This document shows, piece after piece, positions 34,901 to 45,803 of a stretch of 64,000 bases of DNA (its first letter is position 1; each line of letters opens with the position of its first letter). The translations under genes were made by a program, and so were the position numbers. Below the pieces are notes generated by a model. That model was not told the DNA's origin. It ran no database searches and saw nothing but the letters and a program-made list of their open reading frames with translations. The DNA lies in the NCBI GenBank assembly GCA_963573305.1, contig OY754330.1, positions 6,200,001-6,264,000 on the forward strand. The letters run 5' to 3'. The stretch is from Pyrrhosoma nymphula (lineage: Eukaryota; Arthropoda; Insecta; Odonata; Coenagrionidae).

Positions 34901-35130
34901 TAGTAGAGGATAGTTTCATCACAGTTATACAAGCACATACACATCTCTTAAGTGTACTCACCCTCATCAATCATCTAAAGTCCCACAGAACTCTCTAGGT
35001 ACTTCACTGTCACTGGAACGAGATTCTTGTGTATGTAATGTATGTATGTAGTGTACTATGTAGTGTATTATCGGCAATCCAGAGGACTCTGGGTCGCGTA
35101 GGCTAGTGGCGCCATAACGCGGGCAAATGA

Positions 35131-35900
35131 GGAACAAGGGTGGACGAAGTGCTAGTCCTTCCCCATAGATGGACTTAGTTCCGTCCCATATCCCCCTTCA
35201 GATTCGAAGCTGTGCAGAAGAGCAGTGTCACACTTGCAGGGAGTAGAAAATGATTAAGGGGTAAATCGCAGCTGGGGGGGTGGGAGGGAGGAGGGGATAT
35301 AATGGTGCTGCGGCTGGCCGGGGTGCGGGAGGAAGGGCAAAATTACGTTCAACCGGAACCAATCACGCTCCACGAGAGGGGGTGTCACCATTGGTGGGGG
35401 TGGGGGAGGGTGGGGGAGGGAAGTGACGTTTCCAGCGGCGCTAGCGCGGCTAACGAGATAGGCAGGGGGGGGGGAGCCACTTCACCACCCTTAAATGACC
35501 GATTTAATTTATTATATCCCATCGCTCACACCCACAAGCTCCTTTGGGGGTTTATGGCAGATGGCGCGATCTTCGCCTCAGGGTATTTGTGGTCCCTTGG
35601 GAGGATTGGTGGGGCTGGAGGGGCGGCATCATCGTCGTAGGGGTGGTGGTTGGAATAGAGGCGGGATACATACCGCTGCGCGGTCATGCTCTCCTTGTGT
35701 GTGCGTGTGTGTGTTTTAAGGGCAAATGATGGGGGAGGGGGAATTCCCGATTGAGTTTAGGGGGGAAGAGACTAGGGTGTAGAGAGTAGTTTCCCTCTTG
35801 GGGGTCAAAGCGAGGGCATATAGAAATATCAAATGGCACGCTGGTCGCGCCCGCGCCTCTCTCGTCCTCAACGTGTGTAGATTATTATTATTTATGCGTT
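35131..35900. other. GC-rich island
   Basis: G-rich plus strand with repeated GGTGGGGG units (35390-35480) and overlapping frames without domains. Same character as the other islands. Confidence 0.5.
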
Positions 35901-36133
35901 CGAAGGAATGGAGCCTGCCCGGAAAACGTATCTGGGTGTGTTTAAACGTCGCGCGGTGGATAGTTCATTTTTTTCTACTCTACCGATATTTGGTCAAAAG
36001 TAGAGATTTACGCTACTAATCCCATGAATTATAATTTGGTAAGGCAAGTCAAATTATGCTGTGGCAAATCAACGGGAGATGTGCTCTTTTTACAAATGAT
36101 AAACATTAAATGAAATGAAAACATTCTGACGTA

Positions 36134-36345
36134 GGCTTCCGCGGTGTTTCATTGATGAAGTGATGCTGAATGGCATCCGGCGTGTTCCATTGCGTTGTTT
36201 GTCTTCAAATGACGACAGTTTCGTCTTCGACCTGAAGATGTCCTCTGGAACGAGGAGAAAACTGTCGTCATTTCAAGACAAACAACGCGGTGGAACACAC
36301 CGGAAGCCATTCAGCGTCACTTCATTAATGAAAATTCTCGAAGCC
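36134..36345 (+). mobile_element. hammerhead foldback element
   Basis: Arms of about 95 bp (36134-36222 and 36258-36345). Inner sequences are GTTGTTTGTCTTCAAATGAC and its near-complement. Both ends carry GGCTTC/GAAGCC. A hammerhead core with good stem II sits between the arms. No convincing TSD was found. The arm sequence is unrelated to that of the neighbouring elements. Confidence 0.8.
36226..36272 (+). ncRNA. type I hammerhead ribozyme
   Basis: CTGAAGA (36232-36238), stem II TCCTC/GAGGA (36241-36245/36252-36256) with loop TGGAA-type, GAAA (36257-36260), ACTGTC, cleavage after 36266. Helix I starts GAC (36229-36231) with GTC (36267-36269). There is one extra A after GAAA compared with the PLE copy at 38.75 kb (GAAACTGTC). 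Confidence 0.72.
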
Positions 36346-36779
36346 TCTCCCTCCTCCGAGTATCTGCATTTCATGTCTCGGTTCTTACTTGAACTGATTA
36401 AGAATCCATTTTCACAACTTTGGAGCTTTGGAGGCGACCAGGCACTAATATTTGGTTTTCCGTCATTATAATTTCTTTTGATACAGCGAATTCAATGGCG
36501 ATTTGGATAATATAGGATCTCTTTACATAATAAGTGATGAAATACTACTTATTTTTCAACAATTTGTATGAAAACCTTTAAAAATGGAGCGGAAAACGAA
36601 AGAGGAGAAAAAGGTGCGAATGTTTTATTGCTGTTGCGTGTAGAGATAGAGGCAGTTGCAGCATTTGGCGGATATATTCGTGAGTGTGCACATTAATGAG
36701 ATTAGCTGGCACGTGGAAGTCGTTTTTCTAGAAGTGTAATTGGTTTAAAATGTTCCTCGTAGTATGTTCATAGATATGG

Positions 36780-37110
36780 ATGTTCGCAGACTCCCGATGC
36801 CTCCCAGTTGCTCACTGCGAAGCAGCAGGAAGGTGGCGTTGAAGGGGGAGTGTGTGTGTTGCGGAATGGGAAGAATGGATTAAGGAAGAGGGAAGGGAAG
36901 AGGGAAGGAGGAGAGGAGGCGGAGGACTCCAGTGGGTGCGGCACTATTGTGAACATCCATTTGAGCGTGGCGGCGTCGCCCTTCAACTCAGGTGCGCTTG
37001 CTTTTATTAAAATCTCGGCGAGAGGGTGATGTCGTTGAAGGGGTCTTCTGTGCTCTTACAGGGGGTGTTCGGGGGCTCTTTTTGGCGGGGTTTAAGGACC
37101 CGGAGGTGGA
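36780..37110. other. GC-rich island
   Basis: Purine-rich plus strand (GGAAGAGGGAAGG repeats, 36880-36930). Overlapping short frames only. Confidence 0.45.
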
Positions 37111-37290
37111 AGAGGTTCAAGACGGATATTGCCCCTCAATGGAGACTCAAGATGTTCAAGAGTTAGATCAGCTGGTCCTTCTATAAAATTTGGAAATGGA
37201 TGAATTTTGGTGAGGAAAACCAAGCTGGTAGCATGCTTTGTCCATAAATGCTCAGAAATGAAAAGCGATAAGTTCAATAAACCGTAACTA

Positions 37291-37487
37291 TCTCCATCGT
37301 CTCAGCCTCAACCTTGTGGAAGTTCATTTTATCGTAAATGAAAAGGAAAACTTTGTTATATTCCACCAATTTATTCTCGGGTATAACTAGTTTCGACGCA
37401 GCAGCGTCATCTTCAGCGCTGCGTCGAAACTAGTTGTACCTGAGAATAAATTGGTGGAATATAACAAAGTTTTCCTTTTCATTTACG
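37291..37487 (-). mobile_element. hammerhead foldback element with 14-bp TSD
   Basis: Perfect 14-bp TSD ATAAACCGTAACTA at 37277-37290 and 37488-37501. Arms of about 75 bp (37330-37405 and 37417-37487) contain GGAAAACTTTGTTATATTCC and complement. The left side holds the tail (minus: AACTTCCACAAGGTTGAGGC, then TGAGACG). Total 197 bp. Confidence 0.92.
37380..37425 (-). ncRNA. hammerhead ribozyme core
   Basis: Minus: CTGAAGA (37416-37410), stem II GACGC-TGCT-GCGTC, GAAA (37394-37391), CTAGTT with cleavage after GTT. The core is complete; stem III is minimal. Helix I is weak in this copy. Confidence 0.7.
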
Positions 37488-37501
37488 ATAAACCGTAACT
37501 A

Positions 37502-38730
37502 ATTACCGGCTGAATATTTAATAAGCTTTCAAAATTCCTTCCGTTTTATGGCTATTGATTAATTCAATAAAATATCTATTCAAAAGTGGTTTGGGGTGCT
37601 AAACGTTAAATGCTAATTAATGGGAGCGGTCTGACTGGAACCGCGAATCGCAGCTAGGGGGTGAAAAGATGATTTTGATTATAGGGTTGTGCGATCGGAG
37701 AACATGGGAAAATTGATGTCCTTCGGGTTTTGAGACTTTGTGTGAGAGAGTTAGACATTCACTCGATGTTTGTCCGTGTGTTGCTTTACCTATAAAATAA
37801 ATTTATGCTGAAAAAATAACGCAGCTTTTCTTTAATTCGAATTACTAAAGTTGGTTTGACGACCCAGATGAACTTCGGCCAAAAAATATGCCGTGTCAAT
37901 CGTCCTTCCATATCGAATGACTCCGATCAGTCTTTTTCTGATGGTTAAGGAATAATTTTAATTGAAGTTAGCCTTCGATGGTTTCTGTCGAAGTGAAATA
38001 ACGTTTTTTATTTGTCACTTGAGGGTAGTGAATGGATTACTTAGAAAAAAGCTATATTCGGGATCCAGAAGTGGGGAACATTTGTGACATGAATATTATT
38101 GTAATATAGGTGATGTATTTTATATTCAGAGTGTTATACTGATTAGATACAGGTTCGGCAGGATGTAACATAACACTGACTGTTGTCCTACGCCACGTTA
38201 CATCGGCAACCTATTACTGCTTCCACTAATTATTCCTTCTTTATTTCATGATTATTTCTGTCTTCATTCCATATAAAATGGCTGTCTTATTTGTCCTCTC
38301 GCGTGTATTATACGTCTCTCCACGCATTTGTCTTCCCTCTCCTCTCCTGCCTTCCCTCTCCATCAAACTCCTCTTGTAGATACATGTAATCCTCCGCAAT
38401 TAATGTCCAGGTTTCAGAGGTATTATACGAGATGGTGCACAGTAATTACTGATGCGCTATAAGTGCTGAGCCGGGTGCGTTACCGTTACGTCGATTTCAC
38501 GTATTCACGCCAAGTGCTCCTCTCCCCACGACGCGACGGTTTCAGAGGCGCGTGTGTCTTTTGAATCGGACATTCCTTCGCTCTCTCCACGCGTCGAAAT
38601 CAAGACGTAAGTGTTCTCTCTCGAAAGAAGAACACCGTTTCCATGATTTGACGCTCATTTCCCACTCTCACAGTCAGTGTTTCAACCCGAAGGTTGGTTT
38701 TAGTAAGTTTCTCTTGGTTCTCTGCGAAAA
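37502..38730. other. unassigned sequence
   Basis: No domain-bearing frame. Sequence just right of the stretch belongs to the Penelope-like element. The motif AACCCGAAGGTTGG near 38688 resembles a SINE/LINE 3'-end motif seen at 39428. Confidence 0.45.
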
Positions 38731-38734
38731 AACT

Positions 38735-38800
38735 AAACTTTTTTAGCGACAGTTTCGCCGTGCTATTCTGCCGGCTTCGTCAGGCATTCTAAATCAACAA
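38735..38800 (-). ncRNA. hammerhead ribozyme of the Penelope-like element
   Basis: Minus: CTGACGA (38783-38777), stem II GCCG/CGGC with an inner GC pair and AGAATA-containing loop, GAAA (38756-38753), CTGTC with cleavage after the C at 38748, followed by GC. Located 60 bp downstream of the GIY-YIG stop, as expected for a PLE terminal repeat. Confidence 0.78.
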
Positions 38801-38858
38801 TGAAAAATAAATAAACAAACTTAAGCGGTTATTATGTACAGCATGATTAATTAATACT

Positions 38859-39415
38859 TTAGTTTTTCAAAAGTCTTTTCCACGTATAAGGAAGTTCGTA
38901 GCCATCTTCTCTGTTTAGGTTTAAAGGTCTTTTTTCTATTTCAATGGCTTCCCTGATGATCCGTGGATAGTAGCTAATTTCTTTATATAAAACTTTCTCC
39001 CTTTTGACGTCAATACTGTGACCTTCTAAAAGTGTGTGCTCAGCCACGGCAGAGTGATACCAATCTTTCTTCCGAATAGCCCGTTCGTGTTCCTTCAGTC
39101 TGCATCCTATGGCTCTCTTTGTCTGGCCAGCATATGATTTTCCGCAACTATAGAAAATTTCGTATATGCCTTCGAACATTGTGGGAGATAATGTATCTTT
39201 AGCTCCTCTAAGATGATCATAAACTTTGGAGGTGATGTTAAATCTTGTAATGATGTTGTGCTTCTTCATGATTTTACCTATGCGATCTGTTGTTCCCGCG
39301 ATGTAAGGTAGCATAACATATCCCAAAGGCTTAGATGTCTCTTTCTCCTTAGGCTTCTGATTTCTAACACTTTCAATTAATTTATAGCTATAACCATTGT
39401 CCTTCAGTGTCTCCC
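38859..39415 (-). CDS. Penelope-like GIY-YIG endonuclease end (partial)
   Basis: The C-terminal part of a PLE polyprotein; the endonuclease nicks target DNA for reverse transcription. The open frame continues upstream of the first Met (39326) as LKDNGYSYKLIESVRNQ. Counting from that Met: connector LPYIAGTTDRIGKIMKKHN (6-24), GIY at 53-55, YAG at 65-67 (usually YIG), KEH at 78-80, AVAEH at 93-97, EAIE at 126-129, and LNREDGYEL at 137-145. The usual CxC just after GIY reads FYSC here, so one Cys is lost. Terminates normally near 38859. Confidence 0.88.
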
Positions 39416-39424
39416 TTAAATGTT

Positions 39425-39655
39425 TTATTTATTCCGAAGGTTGGTTATTTGATAGGTAAGAGTAGAGCTCACCCCATAGGTAGGGGCCAGTTCCTTTCCC
39501 TTCCACGTCGCGACGGTCTGACAATCAGACAGTCACACCGCGATGATTTTCGGAGGGGGTGTCAAGGGAGGCTTCCCCCGGATTTGAACCCGGGACCCTC
39601 TGGTCGGTAGCCCAGCGCCCACTACCCACTACGCCACCACGACCCGTTCCCCTTT
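39425..39655 (-). mobile_element. tRNA-derived SINE
   Basis: Minus strand. The tRNA-like head at 39650-39575 has A box GTGGCGTAGTGGGTAG and B box GGGTTCAAATCCGGG. The body continues to about 39425 and ends in ACCAACCTTCGGAATAA. It sits directly 5' of the truncated PLE and next to the AT microsatellite. The acceptor ends do not pair well, so it is not a functional tRNA. Confidence 0.78.
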
Positions 39656-39673
39656 TATTCCATTCACACGTAC

Positions 39674-39694
39674 TATATATATATATATATATAT

Positions 39695-39760
<66 letters not shown>
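39674..39760. repeat. (AT)n microsatellite
   Basis: Two AT runs separated by ACATACAT. Immediately left of a foldback element. Confidence 0.95.
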
Positions 39761-39769
39761 TGATACAGG

Positions 39770-39985
39770 AGAAATACAGAGGGCTCCTCGGCGAAATGTT
39801 GTGGAAGGAAATCATTCTCCATGCATAGAAACTTGCACTTTTCCACCAAACTTATTTCATTAACGTACTGAGTGTTTCGGCTTAAGAAGCCATCATCAGA
39901 CACTGTACCCGATGAGGACTCATTGTGCCGAAATGCGTTTGCGCGATGATTAAACGAGTTTGGTGGCAGAGTGTAAGCTTCTATA
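39770..39985 (-). mobile_element. asymmetric hammerhead foldback element
   Basis: Outer arms ATAGAAACTTGCACTTTTCC (39826-39853) and its diverged complement (39958-39985), with a complete hammerhead on minus. The inner right side (39905-39957) does not mirror the left, so the foldback is partial. The left tail reads on minus TTCCTTCCACAACATTTCGC, then CGA, matching the family tail. TSD unclear because the left flank is the AT repeat. Confidence 0.78.
39865..39910 (-). ncRNA. hammerhead ribozyme core
   Basis: Minus: CTGATGA (39899-39893), stem II GGCTT-CTT-AAGCC perfect, GAAA (39878-39875), then CACTCAGTAC. The core and stem II are intact, but I cannot place stem III and the cleavage triplet confidently. 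Confidence 0.65.
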
Positions 39986-40019
39986 CGCTGAGTATAGTCG
40001 TAGGGTTGCTTTCGACTCC

Positions 40020-40420
40020 TCCGCCGTGGAAATTGTGTAGCGAGAGGCAATTAGGATTGGGTGGAGGGAGGGAGGGAGGTAGGGGGGGTGATATTTTGGG
40101 GAGGGAAGGGTGGGTCGGACGCGTGCGTGAGATCGATATGCCCGGGGCCTTGGAGGGAGAGGGAGTGGGAGGGAGGGAGGGAGGGCAGTGGGAGGGGAAG
40201 TGCGCGATATATACTACATACATATATGTGGCACCTACATCGTTAGGTATGCAGTCGTGCGTGCGTGCCTTCGAGTGGGCGTTCGCTGAGGAAGGGATGG
40301 AGGGGGAGGGATGGAGTGGGAGGGATGGAGGGGGAGGGATGGAGGAGCGGGAGGGATGTGGGCGTTGCCGGTAGCTCGGGTGGAGCCATCTACGGACCAC
40401 GATTTTGAACTGTCGGTTTC
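40020..40420. other. GC-rich, G-skewed island
   Basis: Repeated GGGAGGGA and GGGATGGAGGGGGA units (40060-40120, 40150-40200, 40290-40350). Overlapping frames on both strands are low complexity. Confidence 0.55.
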
Positions 40421-41022
40421 GTCGCCGGAAAACGTTTCAGCGGTCCCAATTCCGACGAGTTGCCCAGCTGCAAATTTCACCCATTCACAGTATTTCATTA
40501 AGAAATATATGCATCTCCACACGTCTATATTGTACCTCCATGTGATGGATATAATGCGTCAGGACTCATCTTAAATCATTAGATACTCATTTTTCCCTCG
40601 CACGTTCCGAGACCGCAAGAGAGACACGGCTACATGGTGGACGTCACACACTGCGTGTGCGTTTCTCAGAATAAACGGTGTAAAGGCCGTTTTCCACCGG
40701 GGCAATTTTTGCAAATTCTGAATTTTTTATGGATGCGCACTGAAAATTAAGTCGTGTAAAGCGATGAATTGCTAGAATGCATGCGAAAATTCATGAACGA
40801 GTGATGGGAAAATATCCCCTGCTCTGATTCAGCACATTGCGACTCACATTGCGAGAACAGATGCAACTTAAGATTGTGCCTCGTGAAGTTCCTCGTGTGA
40901 AACGGTCTCAAGTGTAAAGTCAATTGCTCCTTCAAGACGCCCTCGATCTTCTGGAGGAGAGATTTCTGATCGAGAGACAAGTTGAGCTCCCCTTCACTTA
41001 CATAATGGCGGTGAAGGGGACC
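40421..41022. other. unassigned sequence
   Basis: One 98-aa minus frame (41043-40747) without motifs; no feature supported. Confidence 0.45.
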
Positions 41023-41030
41023 TCCTAAAT

Positions 41031-41335
41031 CAATAGTTCCCAAACCTTTTTATTCCCCACACCCATACGAAATTGTAATATGTTCTCGCGCACCTTAAGG
41101 CAATAATTTATTTAAGAATAAAAGTGAAGGTGAGCAAAACAAATTTGTCTAGTCAATTTTTGATAATGTGCAAACAAAAATAAAATTTTTGGAAAAGCAA
41201 CAATATTACAAACAAATTGAAAGTTACATAAACTCTACAGAAAAGGTGCCCTGAATATAAAAGAAAATGGAAATGATTTCCCGCATCCCCTCTGGAATGC
41301 TATCTCCCCCTGCACCCCTTGTCTGGGAAACCCTG
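41031..41335 (+). mobile_element. 305-bp hAT MITE with 8-bp TSD
   Basis: Perfect TSD TCCTAAAT at 41023-41030 and 41336-41343. Ends CAATAGTTCCCAAAC and (reverse) CAGGGTTTCCCAGAC form imperfect TIRs starting CA, consistent with hAT. No coding capacity, so non-autonomous. Confidence 0.82.
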
Positions 41336-41812
41336 TCCTAAATGACGGTTACCATGGGTCAGCCTTCAAGAGGCTGTACGGCTCCTGCAAATTGTTTACA
41401 AATGGTGGAGGATTGGAATTACATGACGAGTACCTCGATGATTTATTGGAATACGTTTGCAACAAAGCCCATGCATGACTGTATAGCTTTGCGAAACTTG
41501 AGGGATGGCAAAATGTGGTGGAATTATGTTCAGATAGGTTTTTTTGTGACTGGGATCATGTTTTCCAAGAGACATATACGGATATACGGATCCCATGTTT
41601 TCAAGTGCAAATGCGTGCAATCTGCGCTGCAGATATACAGTGGCTAATGCATAAGTGCTTTTAGGCTTGCTTTTTTGCGTTACTGACTCCATGAGAGTGA
41701 ATTGGATGCTGTAATGCTCGCCCAAGTGCGTCCCTGTTCCCTCCCTCCCTCCCATGTTCCCTCTGCGTCTAACCCTCGCGTGGATCCATGACACATGGTC
41801 GGGAATCATCTC

Positions 41813-42030
41813 ATCTACATCTACGAAGTACCGTGAAAGTCACCACTAGGGTTTGTGGCACGGGGTGATTCCACAACAGGCGTGCAGCACTCGTCAAAGC
41901 ACAAATCGGGACCTCGCACGCTCCCCCGGCCGCTAGGCGCAGACACCAAAAAGCAGTCAGGAGAACAGTGCGCAGTCAAACTAGAAACTGGGAAAGTGCT
42001 ACGTAAATGAACATGCAAACATGCAGTACA
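41813..42030 (-). repeat. SINE-like repeat with CR1-type 3' end
   Basis: Minus strand ends in GTACTTCGTAGATGTAGATG, preceded by GCCACAAACCCTAGTGGTGA. This is a diverged version of the CR1-like terminal block (CCACACACCTTTGAGGTGG ... TAGATGTA). The upstream 150 bp do not match the LINE, so this may be a SINE that shares the LINE tail. Confidence 0.5.
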
Positions 42031-42199
42031 CTGATTAAAGAGACATTGTGGCGACGTACGTTGTTGGTGGGTGATGGACTTTTCCTAGAATATTACATGA
42101 TACGCTCAGTAAGTTATCTTGTGTGAGAACACGTCTATAGGTGCATCTGCGAGTACATGTTTCGGTACGTTGAGGTTCAGCACTGAGGTCTTATAGAAT

Positions 42200-42760
42200 T
42201 TAAATATGCGTATGTATATATTCTTTCGCGAGGCGCATGCCCTGGGCAAACGGGTGCGTCTCAATGCGACACCCTTACCCCTTCCTCTCTCCACCCCACG
42301 TGACGTCACACTCACGCACGAACCTCCGACCTTTTGTTTGCCTTCTTATCCATCAACCCTCCTCCCCCACCCCCCTAACCCCTCCTCCTTTCTCTCCCCC
42401 CCACCCCCTTCGCATCCATCCCTCGCCCGAGACTACACTACACCCAACGCTCTGGTACACACAAAAAACCCCTTCTCTACCCCACCCCCCTTCCACCCCC
42501 AACCAACCCTCTCTTTCCACCCCACCCACCCACGATGCTCTCGACACCGGTTGCCATGGCTACCATGAATCAGCGAGCGTCTGACACCTGATCCAGACTT
42601 CCATTTCGGCGAGAGAGATGGAGAGAGAGAGAGGGCCTGAGAGGGGAGCGACTTCTTCCCTCCCTCTCTTACACCCCCCCTTCAACCCCCAAGCGAACTA
42701 CCCTCTACCTCCTCTCCTGTCGCCAGCCCCTTGTGTGTGCGTCTATGTAAATCTATTATA
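42200..42760. other. C-rich island
   Basis: Strongly C-skewed plus strand with CCACCCCC runs; frames on both strands are low complexity. Also (GA)n at 42609-42633. Confidence 0.5.
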
Positions 42761-43770
42761 TGTATGTGTACGTACATTCAATACCTAGAAAACTGGATTT
42801 CTATTTAATTCTGTTTGTTTGAACGCTATAAACTTCCACACTTCTTGACAGACTTGGTCAAAATTCAGCAATGTTCTTCCGAACCTAGAAGGATTAATAT
42901 GCTATATTAGAGAAGCCCAAGGACCCATGAGGCACGAAAAATTCGGTGGCTGTATATTTCTCCTGGAAGAAAAGCATTGGATTATGTGCAGAGGTTTCTT
43001 ATTTTGCTTTTCAAAGGCAATTTTGGCGTGCCGGCTTACATTTCTTTACTGACATAAAGGTAAAGTAAATAAAATAAAGTTACATAAAAAGTGTAAATAC
43101 TCGAACTTTGAATGCCCGTACTTCAGCTAAGCGGGCTTGAAATAATATTAATCAGGGATGTGATAACCGGAGCGCAATTCCGACTGAATTTCTATTTCGC
43201 TCCGCGGACCCAATTAATCTCTCCGCTACAGAATATCTCCCGGTTCACATAGACTCAGTCCGTGTGTGACGCAGGGGATCCCATCCCTAGTCAATTCTTT
43301 ATGGCGTCTTGAACCTTGTACGTCTTCAGGATAATTAGGTCAGAATTAACTCCAGACTCAGATCTTGAGGTGACTTGAGAAGGGTGTTGCATCCTTGAGA
43401 TTATTCGCATAGCAACATAGTGTGAACAACAATAGGAACCCTAATGGTGAATCCACGAAGGAAGCTTTTAATCATCACAAGAATGGGACTCTCGGAGGTG
43501 TCAACAGCGAGCATCTTACGTGTATCAGCAATAGATACCTAACTAGCCTTAGCAACTGGAAAGCGTCACATGTAGAAATAATGCATAATACAAAAATTAC
43601 TTATGTAGCAACCAGTAAAATATTTTTATGTGCGACTCCATTACAGCGGAACTTAGAGGAATATTCGTTATCGGAGTAAAGGGGTGTAATGAGTATGGTG
43701 TCAATGCATATTGATAATATTTTTCATTTCAATTATATAGATATATTTTCAATGAAGTACGTTCAGATTT
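42761..43770. other. unassigned sequence
   Basis: No domain or repeat recognised. Confidence 0.45.
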
Positions 43771-43781
43771 TAACCTAATGG

Positions 43782-44380
43782 TTGAAACATTCAGTAATGT
43801 ATAGTGGAAGGAATGAAAGTCAGCGCGGGGTTGCATTCGTAATGAACAGGAAACGTGGTAGAAAAGTAGTGTATGCAGAACAGGTGAGTGATAGGATAAT
43901 AGTCGTGGAACTAAAAGCAGAACCAACGAATTTAGTTATAATCCAGGTTTATATGCCTACCTCTAATCATAAAGAGGAGGAGGTACACAGTATATACGAT
44001 CAGCTAGAAGAAATAATTGGTAGGATACCAATGCAATGAAAGCATTTGTAGTAATTGGGGATTTGAACGCGGTGGTGGGCGAAGGAAGAGATGGGAGAGA
44101 GGTGGGCGATTACGGGCTAGGAAGAAGAAACGACCGCGGCGAGAAAGCTGTGGAGTTTTGCCGTTGAAATAACCTAGTGATTACAAATACATGGTTCAGC
44201 ATCATCCTCGACGTAGGTACACTTGGAAGAAGCCGGGAGACACAAATAGGTTCCAGATAGATTATATAATGGTTCGCCACAGATACAGGAATTGTGTTAA
44301 AAACTCGCATATTTATCCAGGAGCTGATGTAGACACAGACCACAACTTATTAGTCATGAAAACTGAACTGGGTAAAACTG
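43782..44380 (+). pseudogene. AP endonuclease domain of the LINE
   Basis: 43782-44039 reads RGVAFVMNRKRGRKV...DRIIVVELK...LVIIQVYMPTSNH. 44040-44165 gives VVIGDLNAVVGEGRDG and LGRRNDRGEKAVEFC. After a stop and shift, 44210-44360 gives RRRYTWKKPGD...QIDYIMVRHRYRN...PGADVDTDHNLLVM. Asp and Asn of GDLNA and the terminal SDH-type DH are retained. The N-terminal catalytic Asn/Glu motif is missing. Confidence 0.85.
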
Positions 44381-44949
44381 AAAAAGATAAGAATGGGAAG
44401 GAGGGTACGAAAGTGGAATACGGAGGCATTAACTGTGGCAATGAAGAAGAAGTATCGAGAGAAGGTGGATAAGATAATGGGTGAGGATCATGGAGTTAGA
44501 TCAGTGGAAGATGAATGGGGAAGTTTGAAAAATGGGATTGTAGAAGCGGCGAAAGCAACGGTAGGCGTAGTGAGCGCAACTAAAATAAGAAAACCGTGGA
44601 TCACGAAGGAGATGATAATGGAGATGCAGGAGAGAAGGAAATGGAAGAGCGTAAACTCAGAGCTAGGTAAGAGAAAATACCGAGAATTAAATAACTGGCT
44701 TAGAAGAGAAACAAAGAAAGTAAGAGAGGCGAGGTGGAGAGAACAGATCGACTCGTTAGAGAAATACCAAAAAGAGGGAAGATCAGATGCATTATATAGG
44801 AAAGTGAAGGAACTGACGGGTGGTAATAAGGGAAGGGGAATTACTACGATAACAGGCAAGACGGGAAAGGTGATCGTAGAACCGAAAGAGATCCAGGAAG
44901 GTGGAAGGAGTATGTTGAAGAGCTGTATGGTAAAGAAATAAGGCCCAAT

Positions 44950-45790
44950 AGGTTAGATATAGAAAGGGAAGAACACAGAGATGGCATCGGACCAGGTATC
45001 CTAGATAGTGAAATCGAAAGAGCTCTACGAGACATGAAAAGGAATAAGGCGGTGGGAATAGATGACATACCTGCAGAGTTTTTAAAGAGCATGGGGAAGA
45101 ACGGAAGGGGAAAACTTTTTGCGCTTATTCGTAAGATTTATGAGGATGGAGTGTGGCCGGAAGACTTCGCGAAGACTGTACTAATTCCTATACCAAAGAA
45201 GAGTAAGGCAAAAACTTGCGAAGACTATAGGACAATAAGCTTAATATCCCACGCGGCCAAAGTAGTTCTGAGAATTATAAACAGAAGGCTAGAGAACAAG
45301 GCAAATGAATACCTGGGTGACGGCCAGTTCGGTTTTACGAGAGGGACGGGAACGCGAGACGCTATAGCGGTGATGAGGACGCTAGTAGAAAAAAACCTAG
45401 AGTATGGGCAGGATGTTTTTTCATGCATCGTAGATTTCGAGAAGGCGTTTGATCGTGTGGAATGGACGAAATTTATGGGAGTGTTGAAGAAATTAGGGGC
45501 CGATTGGAGGGACAGGCGTCTGATTCGGAATTTGTATATGAACCAGACGGCGCAGGTTACGGTAGCTGATGGAGAATTGGGATGGGCCACGATAGGACGG
45601 GGAGTGCGGCAAGGGTGCCCACTATCGCCGTTGCTTTTTAACGCGTATTCAGAAGAAATGGTAAGGAAGGCATGGGGGGAGGAGGAAGTAGGAATAAAGG
45701 TAGGAGGTGAGCTGATATAATCAGTGAGATTTGCAGATGATCAAGCATTGGTTAGTCAGTCTCCCAAGGGGTTGCAGTCAATGATGAATG
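44950..45790 (+). pseudogene. reverse transcriptase domain of the LINE
   Basis: Contains NKAVGIDDIPAEFLKSMG, LIPIPKKSKAKTCEDYRTIS, LGDGQFGFTRGTGTRDA, CIVDFEKAFDRVEW, RQGCPLSPLLFNAYSEEM and, just past a TAA at 45718, VRFADDQALV with the catalytic FADD. Collinear with the fragments at 23.5 kb and 13 kb. Confidence 0.92.
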
Positions 45791-45803
45791 CGTTAGAGGT
45801 GCA

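Larger units (their letters stand above)
33540..35130 (-). mobile_element. Tigger/pogo-like transposon relic
   Basis: A minus-strand transposase relic (34900-33640) sits between possible terminal sequences: CACCCGCGTTATCGG near 33557 and its approximate complement CATAACGCGGGCA near 35115. The TIR assignment is weak. Interrupted by a foldback insertion at 33894-34049. It is dead, because the transposase is broken into at least five frames. Confidence 0.7.
38735..39415 (-). mobile_element. Penelope-like element, 3' part with hammerhead
   Basis: The minus-strand coding end (39415-38859) includes a GIY-YIG endonuclease and is followed within 100 bp by a hammerhead core. It is truncated upstream, where a tRNA-SINE begins (39425). 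No RT palm domain is present. The frame is open across the whole retained region, which argues for a fairly recent copy. Confidence 0.88.

Noticed and set aside
39525..40050. Frames with long (YI)n tracts
   Set aside because: Translation of the AT microsatellite; not coding.
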